Below, one piece after another: positions 1 through 7,346 of a DNA stretch of 64,000 nt. This DNA is from Mangrovimonas sp. TPBH4. Its GTDB lineage: Bacteria > Bacteroidota > Bacteroidia > Flavobacteriales > Flavobacteriaceae. How positions within the stretch are numbered: the first letter of the stretch is position 1; the number at the start of each line of letters is the position of its first letter. The position numbers and the translations under genes are program-made. The notes under the pieces are model-generated. The model was not told the origin of the DNA and made no database searches. It worked only from the letters and a program-made list of their open reading frames with translations. The DNA is taken from assembly GCF_001280505.1 (NCBI RefSeq), contig NZ_LBIO01000040.1, positions 124,001-188,000 on the forward strand. Direction: 5' to 3'.

Positions 1-1076
1 ATTGCCAAAATAGAGGCAATAGCTTCAATAGCACCGGCAGCACCCAACAAGTGACCTGTCATAGATTTGGTAGAGTTAATATTGATATTTTTGGCATGGT
101 CACCAAAAACTTCAGAAATTGCCTTAAGCTCAGCAACATCTCCCAAAGGAGTAGATGTTCCGTGAGTGTTGATATGATCAACTTCTTCTGGAGCAATTCC
201 CGCGTTCTCCAAACAATTTTTCATTACCGCAATTACCCCAATACCGTCTGGATGTGGCGCTGTCATGTGATAGGCATCTGATGACAAACCACCTCCTAAT
301 ACTTCGGCATATATTTTGGCGCCTCTTGCTTTGGCATGCTCATATTCTTCAAGGATAATAGCACCTGCTCCTTCTCCTAAAACAAAACCATCTCTGGTGG
401 CATCAAAAGGCCTAGAGGCTGTTTCCGGACTCTCGTTCCTTGTGGACAAGGCATGCATGGCATTAAATCCTCCCATACCTGCTATAGTTACTGCTGCTTC
501 ACTTCCTCCTGTAACCACTACATCACAATGCCCCAATCTAATATAGTTTAAAGCATCAATCATAGCGTTAGCCGAAGAAGCACAGGCAGAAACCGTTGTA
601 TAGTTTGGTCCCATAAATCCATTTTTAATGGAAATGTTACCAGGTGCAATATCTGCAATCATTTTAGGAATAAAGAACGGATTAAATCTTGGTGTACCGT
701 CTCCAGAAGCAAAGTTCAACACTTCATCCTGAAAGGTCTCCAAACCTCCAATTCCTGCTCCCCAAATAACCCCAACTCGCAATTTGTTAATGGCGTCCAG
801 ATCCAATTTGGCATCGGCAATCGCCTCGTCTGAAGCTACCATGGCATATTGGGTAAAACGGTCCATTTTACGAGCCTCTTTTCTATCAAGAAAATCGGTT
901 GGGTTAAAGTTTTTTAACTCGCAAGCAAATTTGGTTTTGAATTTTTCAGCATCAAAATATGTTATAGGAGCCGCACCGCTTTTACCACTCATAAGGCCTT
1001 CCCAATATTCATCCTTGGTATTCCCTATAGGTGTTAAAGCGCCCAGACCTGTAACTACTACTCGCCTTAATTCCAT
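1..1076 (-). CDS. fabF: Beta-ketoacyl-ACP synthase II (partial, C-terminus outside window)
   Basis: Condensing enzyme of fatty-acid elongation: it joins malonyl-ACP to acyl-ACP in the cytoplasm. The minus-strand reading begins MELRRVVVTGLGALTPIG at 1076 and runs off the left edge. About 358 residues are visible, so roughly 60 C-terminal residues of a usual ~417 are missing. The nucleophile lies in SACASSANA (Cys165, codon 582-584). Both catalytic histidines are present, in the NTHGTSTPLGD segment (near 150-180) and in TGHLLGAAGA (near 30-60). It follows acpP by 13 nt in the same direction, the conserved acpP-fabF pair. The family is certain; only the end is unseen. Confidence 0.97.
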   Translation of the reverse strand, partial: MELRRVVVTGLGALTPIGNTKDEYWEGLMSGKSGAAPITYFDAEKFKTKFACELKNFNPTDFLDRKEARKMDRFTQYAMVASDEAIADAKLDLDAINKLRVGVIWGAGIGGLETFQDEVLNFASGDGTPRFNPFFIPKMIADIAPGNISIKNGFMGPNYTTVSACASSANAMIDALNYIRLGHCDVVVTGGSEAAVTIAGMGGFNAMHALSTRNESPETASRPFDATRDGFVLGEGAGAIILEEYEHAKARGAKIYAEVLGGGLSSDAYHMTAPHPDGIGVIAVMKNCLENAGIAPEEVDHINTHGTSTPLGDVAELKAISEVFGDHAKNININSTKSMTGHLLGAAGAIEAIASILA

Positions 1077-1089
1077 AAATTGTTTTTAA

Positions 1090-1323
1090 TTATTTTGCTT
1101 CCTCTATGTACGAAATAGCTTGACCAACTGTTGCAATGTTCTCAGCTTGATCGTCTGGAATTTGAATATCGAATTCTTTTTCGAACTCCATAATTAATTC
1201 TACAGTGTCCAATGAATCTGCGCCTAAATCGTTAGTGAAGCTTGCTTCAGCTACCACTTCGTTTTCATCAACACCTAATTTGTCTACGATAATCGCTTTT
1301 ACTCTTGATGCAATGTCTGACAT
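1090..1323 (-). CDS. acpP: Acyl carrier protein
   Basis: Small acidic carrier (77 aa) that holds growing fatty-acyl chains on a 4'-phosphopantetheine arm. The attachment serine is Ser37 in the GADSLDTVE motif, and the length and charge are typical of the family. It lies directly upstream of fabF in the same direction, so the two are very probably co-transcribed. A TAnnTTTG element about 31 bp upstream of the ATG is a likely promoter. Nothing unusual was seen. Confidence 0.98.
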   Translation of the reverse strand: MSDIASRVKAIIVDKLGVDENEVVAEASFTNDLGADSLDTVELIMEFEKEFDIQIPDDQAENIATVGQAISYIEEAK

Positions 1324-1354
1324 AATCTTTTAATTTTAAGTTTTAATTAGTTGG

Positions 1355-1362
1355 CAAAAATA
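1355..1362 (-). promoter_or_regulatory. Candidate -7 element (TATTTTTG) for acpP-fabF
   Basis: On the minus strand this octamer matches the Bacteroidota sigma-A -7 consensus TAnnTTTG and lies about 31 bp before the acpP ATG. No convincing -33 TTG was found at the usual distance. Position and motif only; the start site is not known. Confidence 0.5.
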
Positions 1363-1593
1363 AAAAACTTTATTCTTAAAACACACGTTTACTTTAAAAA
1401 TGTGTTTCTAATTTACTAAATTCTACTCTAAGTATTTTCATTTTACCTTTCTTATTGTAAAATATTATTCTTTTTTTTGTTTAGGTTTTTAGGGATACTA
1501 TAACGGCTTCAAAAAGGAACAATACCTTGGCTGATATAGAGTGCTTTATTCAACTGCTAGTATCAACAATTATCCTAAATTGAACACTGAAAC

Positions 1594-2166
1594 ATGAAAC
1601 GTATTGTCATTTTTGCATCGGGCAGCGGCAGCAATGCCGAAAATTTAATCAAGTATTTTTCCAAATCAAAAACAGCTTCGGTGGTACAAGTGCTTACCAA
1701 CAATCCACAAGCGACCGTTTTGGAGCGATGCAAAAAACTAGAAGTAAGTGCACTTTCATTTAATAGGGTGGCTTTTTATAAAACAGATGATGTCTTGAAC
1801 ATTCTAAAGGCCTCCCAGCCGGACCTGATCATTCTTGCCGGCTTTCTGTGGAAGTTCCCTGGCCACATTTTAAAGGAATACCATAATAAGGTCATCAACA
1901 TCCATCCTGCGCTGTTGCCCAAATATGGGGGAAAAGGCATGTATGGCATGAACGTACACGAAGCCGTAATAGCCAACAAGGAACTTAAAACGGGCATTAC
2001 CATTCATTATGTAAATGAGAATTATGATGAAGGCACCATCATTTTTCAGGACAGTTGCTTTGTAGACACTTTAGACAACGCTAATGATGTTGCTAGAAAA
2101 GTTCATGACCTAGAAATGAAACATTTCCCTGTTGTAGTTGAGAAATTGTTAACCGAAGCGCACTAA
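1594..2166 (+). CDS. purN: Phosphoribosylglycinamide formyltransferase
   Basis: Transfers a formyl group from 10-formyl-tetrahydrofolate to GAR, the third step of de novo purine synthesis, in the cytoplasm. The 190-residue protein has the N-terminal Rossmann start FASGSGSNAENLI. The catalytic triad pattern is N102-I-H104 in NIHPALLPK, with D145 in NENYDEGTI. GMYGMNVHEAVI follows the catalytic segment as expected. Length is normal for PurN. It starts a plus-strand run that ends in purF, another purine enzyme, and is divergent from acpP. Confident assignment. Confidence 0.96.
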   Translation: MKRIVIFASGSGSNAENLIKYFSKSKTASVVQVLTNNPQATVLERCKKLEVSALSFNRVAFYKTDDVLNILKASQPDLIILAGFLWKFPGHILKEYHNKVINIHPALLPKYGGKGMYGMNVHEAVIANKELKTGITIHYVNENYDEGTIIFQDSCFVDTLDNANDVARKVHDLEMKHFPVVVEKLLTEAH

Positions 2167-2239
2167 ACTCTTGGACTGGTTTCGTTAAAAGCTAACAATT
2201 ACTAATCCTAAATAAGCCCTGTAATATATTAAGTTATAG

Positions 2240-2881
2240 ATGGCCAAAAAGAAACAAAAATATTATACGGTTTGGAAGGGCCATAAAACAGGTGTTTTTG
2301 ACAATTGGAACGATTGCAAGGCACAAATCAAGGATTACCCCGGAGCTCTCTATAAATCCTTCCCAACCTTTGACGCTGCAAAAGCGGCATTTAAAGGCAA
2401 CTACAAGGATTTTATTGGTCAGCCAAAAACCTTTAAAAGTGAACTGTCTCCAGCCGAACTGCAAAAGATAGGACAGCCCAACTACAATTCCATTTCGGTA
2501 GATGCTGCCTCTAGTGGCAACCCAGGCATTATGGAATACCGCGGAGTGGACACCAAAACCAAAAAGCAACTATTTATTCAGGGCCCTTTCCCTGAAGGCA
2601 CCAATAATATTGGGGAATTCCTAGCTATTGTACATGGCTTGGCAATGCTAAAAAAAAATAATAGCAACCGTATTATCTACACCGATTCCAAAATTGCCAT
2701 GAGCTGGGTGAAGAAAAAAACCTGCAATACCAAGCTTCCCCGTAATGAGAAAAACAAGGCATTGTTTGAGCTAGTGGACCGCGCTGTAAGTTGGCTTAAA
2801 AATAACGACTATACCACTACCATTGTAAAATGGGAAACCAAAGCTTGGGGTGAAATTCCTGCCGATTTTGGAAGAAAATAA
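2240..2881 (+). CDS. Ribonuclease H family protein with N-terminal viroplasmin domain
   Basis: Predicted to cut the RNA strand of RNA-DNA hybrids. The 213 residues show two parts. Residues 7-52 (KYYTVWKGHKTGVFDNW and following) match the caulimovirus viroplasmin / RNase HI hybrid-binding fold. Residues 84-213 are an RNase H domain with acidic residues D88 (SVDAASSGNPG), E126 (NIGEFLAI), D149 (IYTDSK) and D209 (IPADFGRK), consistent with the DEDD active site. This layout is common in Bacteroidota. It sits 73 nt after purN. I give no symbol because rnhA usually denotes the single-domain enzyme. Confidence 0.9.
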   Translation: MAKKKQKYYTVWKGHKTGVFDNWNDCKAQIKDYPGALYKSFPTFDAAKAAFKGNYKDFIGQPKTFKSELSPAELQKIGQPNYNSISVDAASSGNPGIMEYRGVDTKTKKQLFIQGPFPEGTNNIGEFLAIVHGLAMLKKNNSNRIIYTDSKIAMSWVKKKTCNTKLPRNEKNKALFELVDRAVSWLKNNDYTTTIVKWETKAWGEIPADFGRK

Positions 2882-2907
2882 TATTCGTAATTTAGAGCGT
2901 AAAACAC

Positions 2908-2915
2908 TATATTTG
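2908..2915 (+). promoter_or_regulatory. Candidate -7 element (TATATTTG) for the PfkB kinase gene
   Basis: Exact TAnnTTTG match 22 bp before the ATG at 2938 in the short gap after the RNase H gene. It suggests the kinase gene can be transcribed independently of purN. No clear -33 TTG. Confidence 0.45.
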
Positions 2916-2937
2916 CACAAAATTTTGAAACCTCTTT

Positions 2938-3858
2938 ATGAGCAAGTTAGTTATTGTTGGAACAGTAGCATTTGATGCTATTGAAACCCCTTTCGGAAAA
3001 ACCGATAAAATACTTGGAGGTGCCGCGACCTTTATAGGCTTGGCAGCTTCAGAATTCAATGTAGACGCCTCAATTGTATCTGTGGTTGGAGGCGATTTTC
3101 CACAAGACTACTTGAACCTTTTATCCAACAGACGCTTGGATATTTCGGGTATTGAAATTGTAGAGCACGGCAAAACCTTTTTCTGGAGCGGCCGTTACCA
3201 CAACAATATGAATTCCCGTGACACTTTGATAACTGAGCTTAACGTTTTGGCCGATTTCAACCCTGTGGTACCTCACAATTACAGAGATTCTGAAATTGTA
3301 ATGTTAGGAAATTTACACCCTATCGTACAATCCAGCGTTTTGGACCAAATGGTAAACACACCTAAACTGGCCATTTTGGACACCATGAATTTTTGGATGG
3401 ACAATGCATTGGAGGATCTTTTAAATGTGATTAAGCGCATTGATGTGATTACTATCAACGACGACGAGGCCAAGCAACTAACAGGAGAGCACTCCTTGTT
3501 AACTGCTGCGAAGAGAATTCATGAAATGGGACCAAAATATGTAGTGATCAAAAAAGGTGAACATGGAGCATTGTTGTTCCATGAAGAGCACATGTTTGCA
3601 GCTCCGGCCTTACCATTGGAACAAGTTTTCGATCCAACAGGAGCAGGCGACACCTTTGCCGGTGGCTTTGCTGGGTATTTGGCAAAATCCAAAGACCTCT
3701 CTTTTGAGAACATGAAAAATGCGGTTATCTATGGTTCAGCCATGGCATCTTTCAGCGTAGAACGATTTGGAACCGAGCGAATGCAGGATTTATCATCCAA
3801 CGAAATCCATAAGCGCATACAGCAATTTGAAAATTTAACGCAGTTTAAAATTAACTAG
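2938..3858 (+). CDS. PfkB-family carbohydrate/nucleoside kinase
   Basis: ATP-dependent kinase of the ribokinase/PfkB family, 306 aa. The C-terminal signature DPTGAGDTFAGG (residues 232-243) carries the anion hole and the catalytic base D238. An N-terminal double glycine (GGAATFIGLAA, from residue 27) matches the substrate-side signature. The true substrate cannot be read from the sequence; adenosine/guanosine, ribose or a sugar phosphate are all possible. The gene lies between purN and purF, which makes a nucleoside or ribose role plausible, but that is inference. An intrinsic terminator follows directly. Confidence 0.9.
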   Translation: MSKLVIVGTVAFDAIETPFGKTDKILGGAATFIGLAASEFNVDASIVSVVGGDFPQDYLNLLSNRRLDISGIEIVEHGKTFFWSGRYHNNMNSRDTLITELNVLADFNPVVPHNYRDSEIVMLGNLHPIVQSSVLDQMVNTPKLAILDTMNFWMDNALEDLLNVIKRIDVITINDDEAKQLTGEHSLLTAAKRIHEMGPKYVVIKKGEHGALLFHEEHMFAAPALPLEQVFDPTGAGDTFAGGFAGYLAKSKDLSFENMKNAVIYGSAMASFSVERFGTERMQDLSSNEIHKRIQQFENLTQFKIN

Positions 3859-3866
3859 CATAATCT

Positions 3867-3893
3867 AACGCGCTCCTATACGAGTGCGTTTTT
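3867..3893 (+). terminator. Intrinsic terminator after the PfkB kinase gene
   Basis: Nine-base stem AACGCGCTC / GAGTGCGTT with one G-T wobble and a 6-nt loop, followed by a T-run. It separates the kinase gene from purF. Confidence 0.75.
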
Positions 3894-3941
3894 AATTAAA
3901 TAAATTATCCTGCTACGGCAGAAACCTTGACAACAGACATT

Positions 3942-5840
3942 ATGAGTGATGCTTTAAAACATGAATGCGGAATCGCACTTATTAGACTTTTAAAACCATT
4001 GGAATTCTATAAAGAAAAGTATGGAAGTGCTTTTTATGGCGTTAACAAAATGTATTTGATGATGGAAAAACAGCACAACCGTGGTCAGGATGGTGCCGGT
4101 TTTGCCAGCATTAAATTAGACACTGAGCCAGGAGAGCGCTATATAAGTCGCGTGCGGTCTATTGCGCAACAGCCAATACAGGATATTTTTGCTCAAATCA
4201 ATTCTAGAATCAACAAGGAATTGAGTGAGAACCCAGAATATGCAGACGATGTAGAACTTCAAAAACGTCACATTCCTTATGTAGGCGAATTACTTTTAGG
4301 TCACGTTCGTTATGGGACATTTGGAAAGAACAGTGTAGAAAGTGTTCACCCATTTTTAAGACAAAACAACTGGATGCACAGAAACCTTATTGTTGCAGGT
4401 AACTTCAACATGACCAATGTAAATCAATTATTTGATGGTTTGGTGCGCTTGGGTCAGCATCCAAAGGAAAAGGCAGACACCATTACCATCATGGAAAAAA
4501 TTGGTCACTTCTTGGATGACGCCGTTTCTAAAAAATATAAACAACTTAAAGCAGAAGGTTACAGCAAAAGAGAATGTTCTCCAATTATCGCAGAACGTTT
4601 GAATGTAGCCAAAATATTAAAAAGAGCCGCCAAGAATTGGGATGGTGGTTATGCCATGGCTGGTTTGTTAGGTCATGGAGACTCCTTCGTTTTACGTGAC
4701 CCAGCCGGTATTAGACCAGCCTACTACTATAAAGATGATGAAGTTGTAGTGGTGGCTTCTGAGCGCCCTGTAATTCAAACTGTGTTTAACGTAGATTTCG
4801 ACAAAGTAGTTGAATTGGATCCCGGCCACGCCATTATTACTAAGAAATCTGGTGAAGTATCTATCAAGAAGATTCTAGAACCGTTAGAGCGTAAGGCGTG
4901 TTCATTTGAGCGCATCTACTTTTCAAGAGGAAGTGATGCCGAAATCTACCAAGAACGTAAGAACCTTGGAAAACTTTTGATGCCAAAGGTACTTGAGGCT
5001 ATTGATAATGACACAAAAAATTCGGTGTTCTCTTATATTCCAAACACAGCAGAGACCTCATTCTTTGGAATGATCGATTCTATCGAAAAGCACCTTAACG
5101 AAAAGAAAACAAAAGCGATTCTTGACGGCGGAGGCAAACTTTCGGCAGAACGTGTTACCGAAATTCTATCGGAGCGACCAAGAATTGAAAAAATTGCAAT
5201 AAAAGATGTTAAGCTTAGAACGTTTATTACTGAAGACAGCAGTAGAGACGATTTGGTAGCTCACGTTTATGATGCCACCTACGGTGTGATCAAGCCACAG
5301 GACAACCTCGTAATCATAGACGACAGTATTGTACGTGGGACGACTCTTAAAAAGAGCATCATTAAAATGATGGACCGTTTGCACCCTAAGAAGATTGTAG
5401 TTGTGTCCTCTGCGCCACAGATTAGATACCCAGACTGTTACGGTATTGACATGGCAAGACTTGAGGATCTCATTGCCTTTAGAGCCATGTTGGACTTACT
5501 TAAGGAAAATGACAAATACCAAATGGTAGAAGAGGTTTACCACAAATGTAAAGAACAAGTAGATCTTGAAGACAAGGATGTACAAAACTTTGTAAAGGAA
5601 CTCTACGATCAATTTACAGACGAAGAAATTTCTGCCAAAATTTCTGAATTGATTTGCGATGACAGTATCAATGCCGAAGTAGAAGCCATCTTCCAAACGG
5701 TAGACAACTTGCATTCTGCTTGTCCAAATAATTTAGGAGATTGGTACTTTACAGGTGATTACCCAACACCTGGAGGTAACAGAGTGGTTAACAAAGCATT
5801 CATCAATTTCTTCGAAGGAAATAAAGAAAGAGCTTATTAA
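3942..5840 (+). CDS. purF: Amidophosphoribosyltransferase
   Basis: First committed step of purine synthesis: PRPP plus glutamine gives phosphoribosylamine. I start at the ATG at 3942 (MSDALKHECGIALIRL) rather than at a TTG 15 nt upstream; this gives 632 aa. The glutaminase nucleophile is Cys9 in HECGIA, implying removal of a short propeptide. The PRPP loop is VIIDDSIVRGTTLKKS near residues 457-472. At ~630 aa it is longer than the ~500-aa enterobacterial enzyme, with insertions in the middle; this long form is the usual one in Bacteroidota. Preceded by a terminator, so probably its own transcript. Confidence 0.95.
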   Translation: MSDALKHECGIALIRLLKPLEFYKEKYGSAFYGVNKMYLMMEKQHNRGQDGAGFASIKLDTEPGERYISRVRSIAQQPIQDIFAQINSRINKELSENPEYADDVELQKRHIPYVGELLLGHVRYGTFGKNSVESVHPFLRQNNWMHRNLIVAGNFNMTNVNQLFDGLVRLGQHPKEKADTITIMEKIGHFLDDAVSKKYKQLKAEGYSKRECSPIIAERLNVAKILKRAAKNWDGGYAMAGLLGHGDSFVLRDPAGIRPAYYYKDDEVVVVASERPVIQTVFNVDFDKVVELDPGHAIITKKSGEVSIKKILEPLERKACSFERIYFSRGSDAEIYQERKNLGKLLMPKVLEAIDNDTKNSVFSYIPNTAETSFFGMIDSIEKHLNEKKTKAILDGGGKLSAERVTEILSERPRIEKIAIKDVKLRTFITEDSSRDDLVAHVYDATYGVIKPQDNLVIIDDSIVRGTTLKKSIIKMMDRLHPKKIVVVSSAPQIRYPDCYGIDMARLEDLIAFRAMLDLLKENDKYQMVEEVYHKCKEQVDLEDKDVQNFVKELYDQFTDEEISAKISELICDDSINAEVEAIFQTVDNLHSACPNNLGDWYFTGDYPTPGGNRVVNKAFINFFEGNKERAY

Positions 5841-5850
5841 CAAGATTGAT

Positions 5851-5948
5851 ATTTTAGAGCACTTTATCCGATAAAAATACTTTTTGTCTAATAAAAATGC
5901 ATTTCATCTAATATTTATCAACAGTTAAGCAAATTACGCATACTTTAG
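5851..5948 (+). promoter_or_regulatory. Upstream region of small-RNA copy 1: three 20-bp phased boxes plus -7 element
   Basis: Three head-to-tail 20-bp units lie at 5851-5870, 5871-5890 and 5891-5910. The last two read ATAAAAATACTTTTTGTCTA and ATAAAAATGCATTTCATCTA and share 14 or 15 of 20 bases; the first is more degenerate. The right edge is 30 nt before a -7-like TACTTTAG at 5941-5948. No -33 TTG is present, which fits a promoter needing an activator bound to the boxes. Seen directly: repeats and spacing. Inferred: activator sites. Confidence 0.55.
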
Positions 5949-5952
5949 CATC

Positions 5953-6025
5953 ACCATAACATAAGTAGGTTAAGTTCATGGTAGATTTGGGGCAAAAAAA
6001 GGTGAACAACAGTTCACCTTTTTTT
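5953..6025 (+). ncRNA. Candidate small RNA, copy 1 of 3
   Basis: About 73 nt beginning ACCATAACATAAG. The first 47 nt match copies 2 and 3 except for one C/T change. Predicted fold: a 5' stem ACCAT/ATGGT around a ~20-nt loop containing AAGTAGGTTAAG, an unpaired GATTTGGGGCAAAA linker, then a terminator hairpin GGTGAAC/GTTCACC with a T-run. The -7-like TACTTTAG ends 4 nt before the first conserved base, so transcription probably starts there. This copy has one extra A before the terminator. No known family is assigned; the Rfam Flavo-1 family should be compared. Confidence 0.65.
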
Positions 6026-6117
6026 ATTTCCAGTCATTTCACAACTTAACTAACTCATTCACAAACAATTTACTCCACCTACTATTCTATTTTTTTTGAA
6101 GCCAATTCAAAACTATG

Positions 6118-6195
6118 AGCTTTTGTCCTTTAAACCGATTTATGAGCCATTAGTCTAAAAAATTAAAATGTTAAAATTAAGACCTTATATATTTG
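6118..6195 (+). promoter_or_regulatory. Upstream region of small-RNA copy 2: two phased boxes plus -7 element
   Basis: Box 6138-6157 (ATTTATGAGCCATTAGTCTA) ends in the same TCTA as copies 1 and 3; box 6118-6137 resembles the outermost, more degenerate box of copy 1 (both end in CCG). The last box ends 30 nt before TATATTTG at 6188-6195, an exact TAnnTTTG match. This is the weakest box set but has the same spacing. Confidence 0.5.
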
Positions 6196-6200
6196 CTAAT

Positions 6201-6271
6201 ACCATAACATAAGTAGGTTAAGTTTATGGTAGATTTGGGGCAAAAAAGGTGGACGTTAGTTCACCTTTTTT
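6201..6271 (+). ncRNA. Candidate small RNA, copy 2 of 3
   Basis: 71 nt with the same 5' block as the other copies. Here the 5' stem is ACCATAA/TTATGGT (7 bp). The terminator stem reads GGTGGAC/GTTCACC: relative to copies 1 and 3 an A is replaced by G, turning an A-U pair into G-U, so pairing is retained. It is preceded by TATATTTG, 5 nt before the first conserved base. Copies 1 and 2 start 248 nt apart, and copies 2 and 3 start 260 nt apart, with unrelated AT-rich spacers apart from the boxes. Confidence 0.65.
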
Positions 6272-6358
6272 ATTTTGTATCGGTTTGACTTACAATTTTT
6301 TAGGATACATTTTTAATCACTTCTCAAAAACTAGACTCAATATCAATGTAAATATTTA

Positions 6359-6455
6359 AAAATCAGACACTTTTTTTATTAAAAGTGCTATTCAGCTAAT
6401 TTAAATGTTGTTCATCTAAAATTTTAAAATAAATTAAAAAGTGCTTCTATATTCG
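6359..6455 (+). promoter_or_regulatory. Upstream region of small-RNA copy 3: three phased boxes plus -7 element
   Basis: 20-bp units at 6359-6378 (degenerate), 6379-6398 (TTAAAAGTGCTATTCAGCTA) and 6399-6418 (ATTTAAATGTTGTTCATCTA), directly adjacent. The last ends 29 nt before TATATTCG at 6448-6455 and 42 nt before the conserved RNA block, exactly as in copy 1. Confidence 0.55.
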
Positions 6456-6460
6456 TTATC

Positions 6461-6531
6461 ACCATAACATAAGTAGGTTAAGTTTATGGTAGATTTGGGG
6501 CAAAAAAGGTGAACATTAGTTCACCTTTTTT
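6461..6531 (+). ncRNA. Candidate small RNA, copy 3 of 3
   Basis: 71 nt, identical to copy 2 over the first 47 nt. It keeps the 7-bp 5' stem and has a perfect terminator stem GGTGAAC/GTTCACC followed by a T-run. The -7-like TATATTCG ends 5 nt upstream. It is the last of the three units before the convergent sodA gene and its terminator. Confidence 0.65.
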
Positions 6532-6560
6532 ATTTTTACATTATCGCTTCAACAGAAAAC

Positions 6561-6584
6561 AAAAAAGCAAGCCATATGGCTTGC
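6561..6584 (-). terminator. Intrinsic terminator of sodA
   Basis: On the minus strand: GCAAGCC, a 4-nt ATAT loop, GGCTTGC, then six T residues. It begins 32 nt after the sodA stop codon. Confidence 0.8.
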
Positions 6585-6616
6585 CTTTAAATATTTGAAC
6601 AAATAATTTTCAAGAA

Positions 6617-7225
6617 TTATTTTGCTTCTGCATATCTACGCTCTACTTCATTCCAGTTGATTACGTTGAAAAACGCATTGATATAATCTGGTCTTCTGTT
6701 TTGGTAATTTAGGTAATACGCATGCTCCCAAACATCCAAACCTAAAATAGGTGTCCCTTCACAACCAACACCAGGCATTAATGGATTATCTTGGTTTGGC
6801 GTAGAGCAAACTTCAACTTTCCCTCCTTTATGAACGCACAACCAAGCCCATCCTGAACCAAATTGTGTTGCAGCAGCCTTACTGAAAGCTTCTTTAAATG
6901 CTTCTTCTGATCCAAATGCAGCTTCGATGGCATCTTTCAATTCTCCAGACAAAACCCCTTTTCCTTCCGGGTTCATAACTTCCCAAAACAAACTGTGGTT
7001 ATAAAATCCACCTCCATTGTTTCTTACTGCCTTGTTGTCCATATCCAAATTGGCAAGAATGTTTTCTATTGACTTTCCTTCCAAGTCGGTTCCTGCAATT
7101 GCATTATTAAGGTTATTAGTATAGCCGTTATGGTGTTTTGAATGATGTATTTCCATTGTACGTGCATCGATATGTGGTTCTAAAGCATCGTATGCATATT
7201 TTAATTTCGGTAATTCGAAAGCCAT
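6617..7225 (-). CDS. sodA: Superoxide dismutase, Mn-type
   Basis: Converts superoxide to oxygen and hydrogen peroxide. 202 aa with metal ligands H27 (MEIHHSKHH), H77 (NHSLFW), D164 and H168 ([11 protein letters not shown]). Metal preference: the outer-sphere Gln lies in the [10 protein letters not shown] segment (Q145) and the FeSOD Gln position is Gly ([10 protein letters not shown]), which favours Mn or a cambialistic enzyme. There is no signal peptide, so it is cytosolic. It has its own promoter motif and terminator, and converges on the small-RNA triplet. Confidence 0.95.
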   Translation of the reverse strand: MAFELPKLKYAYDALEPHIDARTMEIHHSKHHNGYTNNLNNAIAGTDLEGKSIENILANLDMDNKAVRNNGGGFYNHSLFWEVMNPEGKGVLSGELKDAIEAAFGSEEAFKEAFSKAAATQFGSGWAWLCVHKGGKVEVCSTPNQDNPLMPGVGCEGTPILGLDVWEHAYYLNYQNRRPDYINAFFNVINWNEVERRYAEAK

Positions 7226-7260
7226 AATATTTGATTTATGTGATTAATATTAAATTCATC

Positions 7261-7268
7261 CAAATTTA
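7261..7268 (-). promoter_or_regulatory. Candidate -7 element (TAAATTTG) for sodA
   Basis: Exact TAnnTTTG on the minus strand, 35 bp before the sodA ATG. A TTG lies 14 bp further upstream, closer than the usual spacing. Confidence 0.45.
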
Positions 7269-7346
7269 CACATAATACAGCGCAATTAAAAATATTAAAT
7301 AGCTATGAAATGATTGATAGTTTCTATCTTGTCAAAAAATCATTGT

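Noticed and set aside
5953-6531. CRISPR-like or peptide-coding nature of the three repeats
   Set aside because: Spacing is 248-260 nt with only three copies and each ends in a terminator, so it is not a CRISPR array. Each unit contains an ATG giving MVDLGQK, but reading frames diverge after that point (an extra A in copy 1, a stop after eight codons in copy 3) while untranslated parts stay conserved, so RNA-level function fits better.
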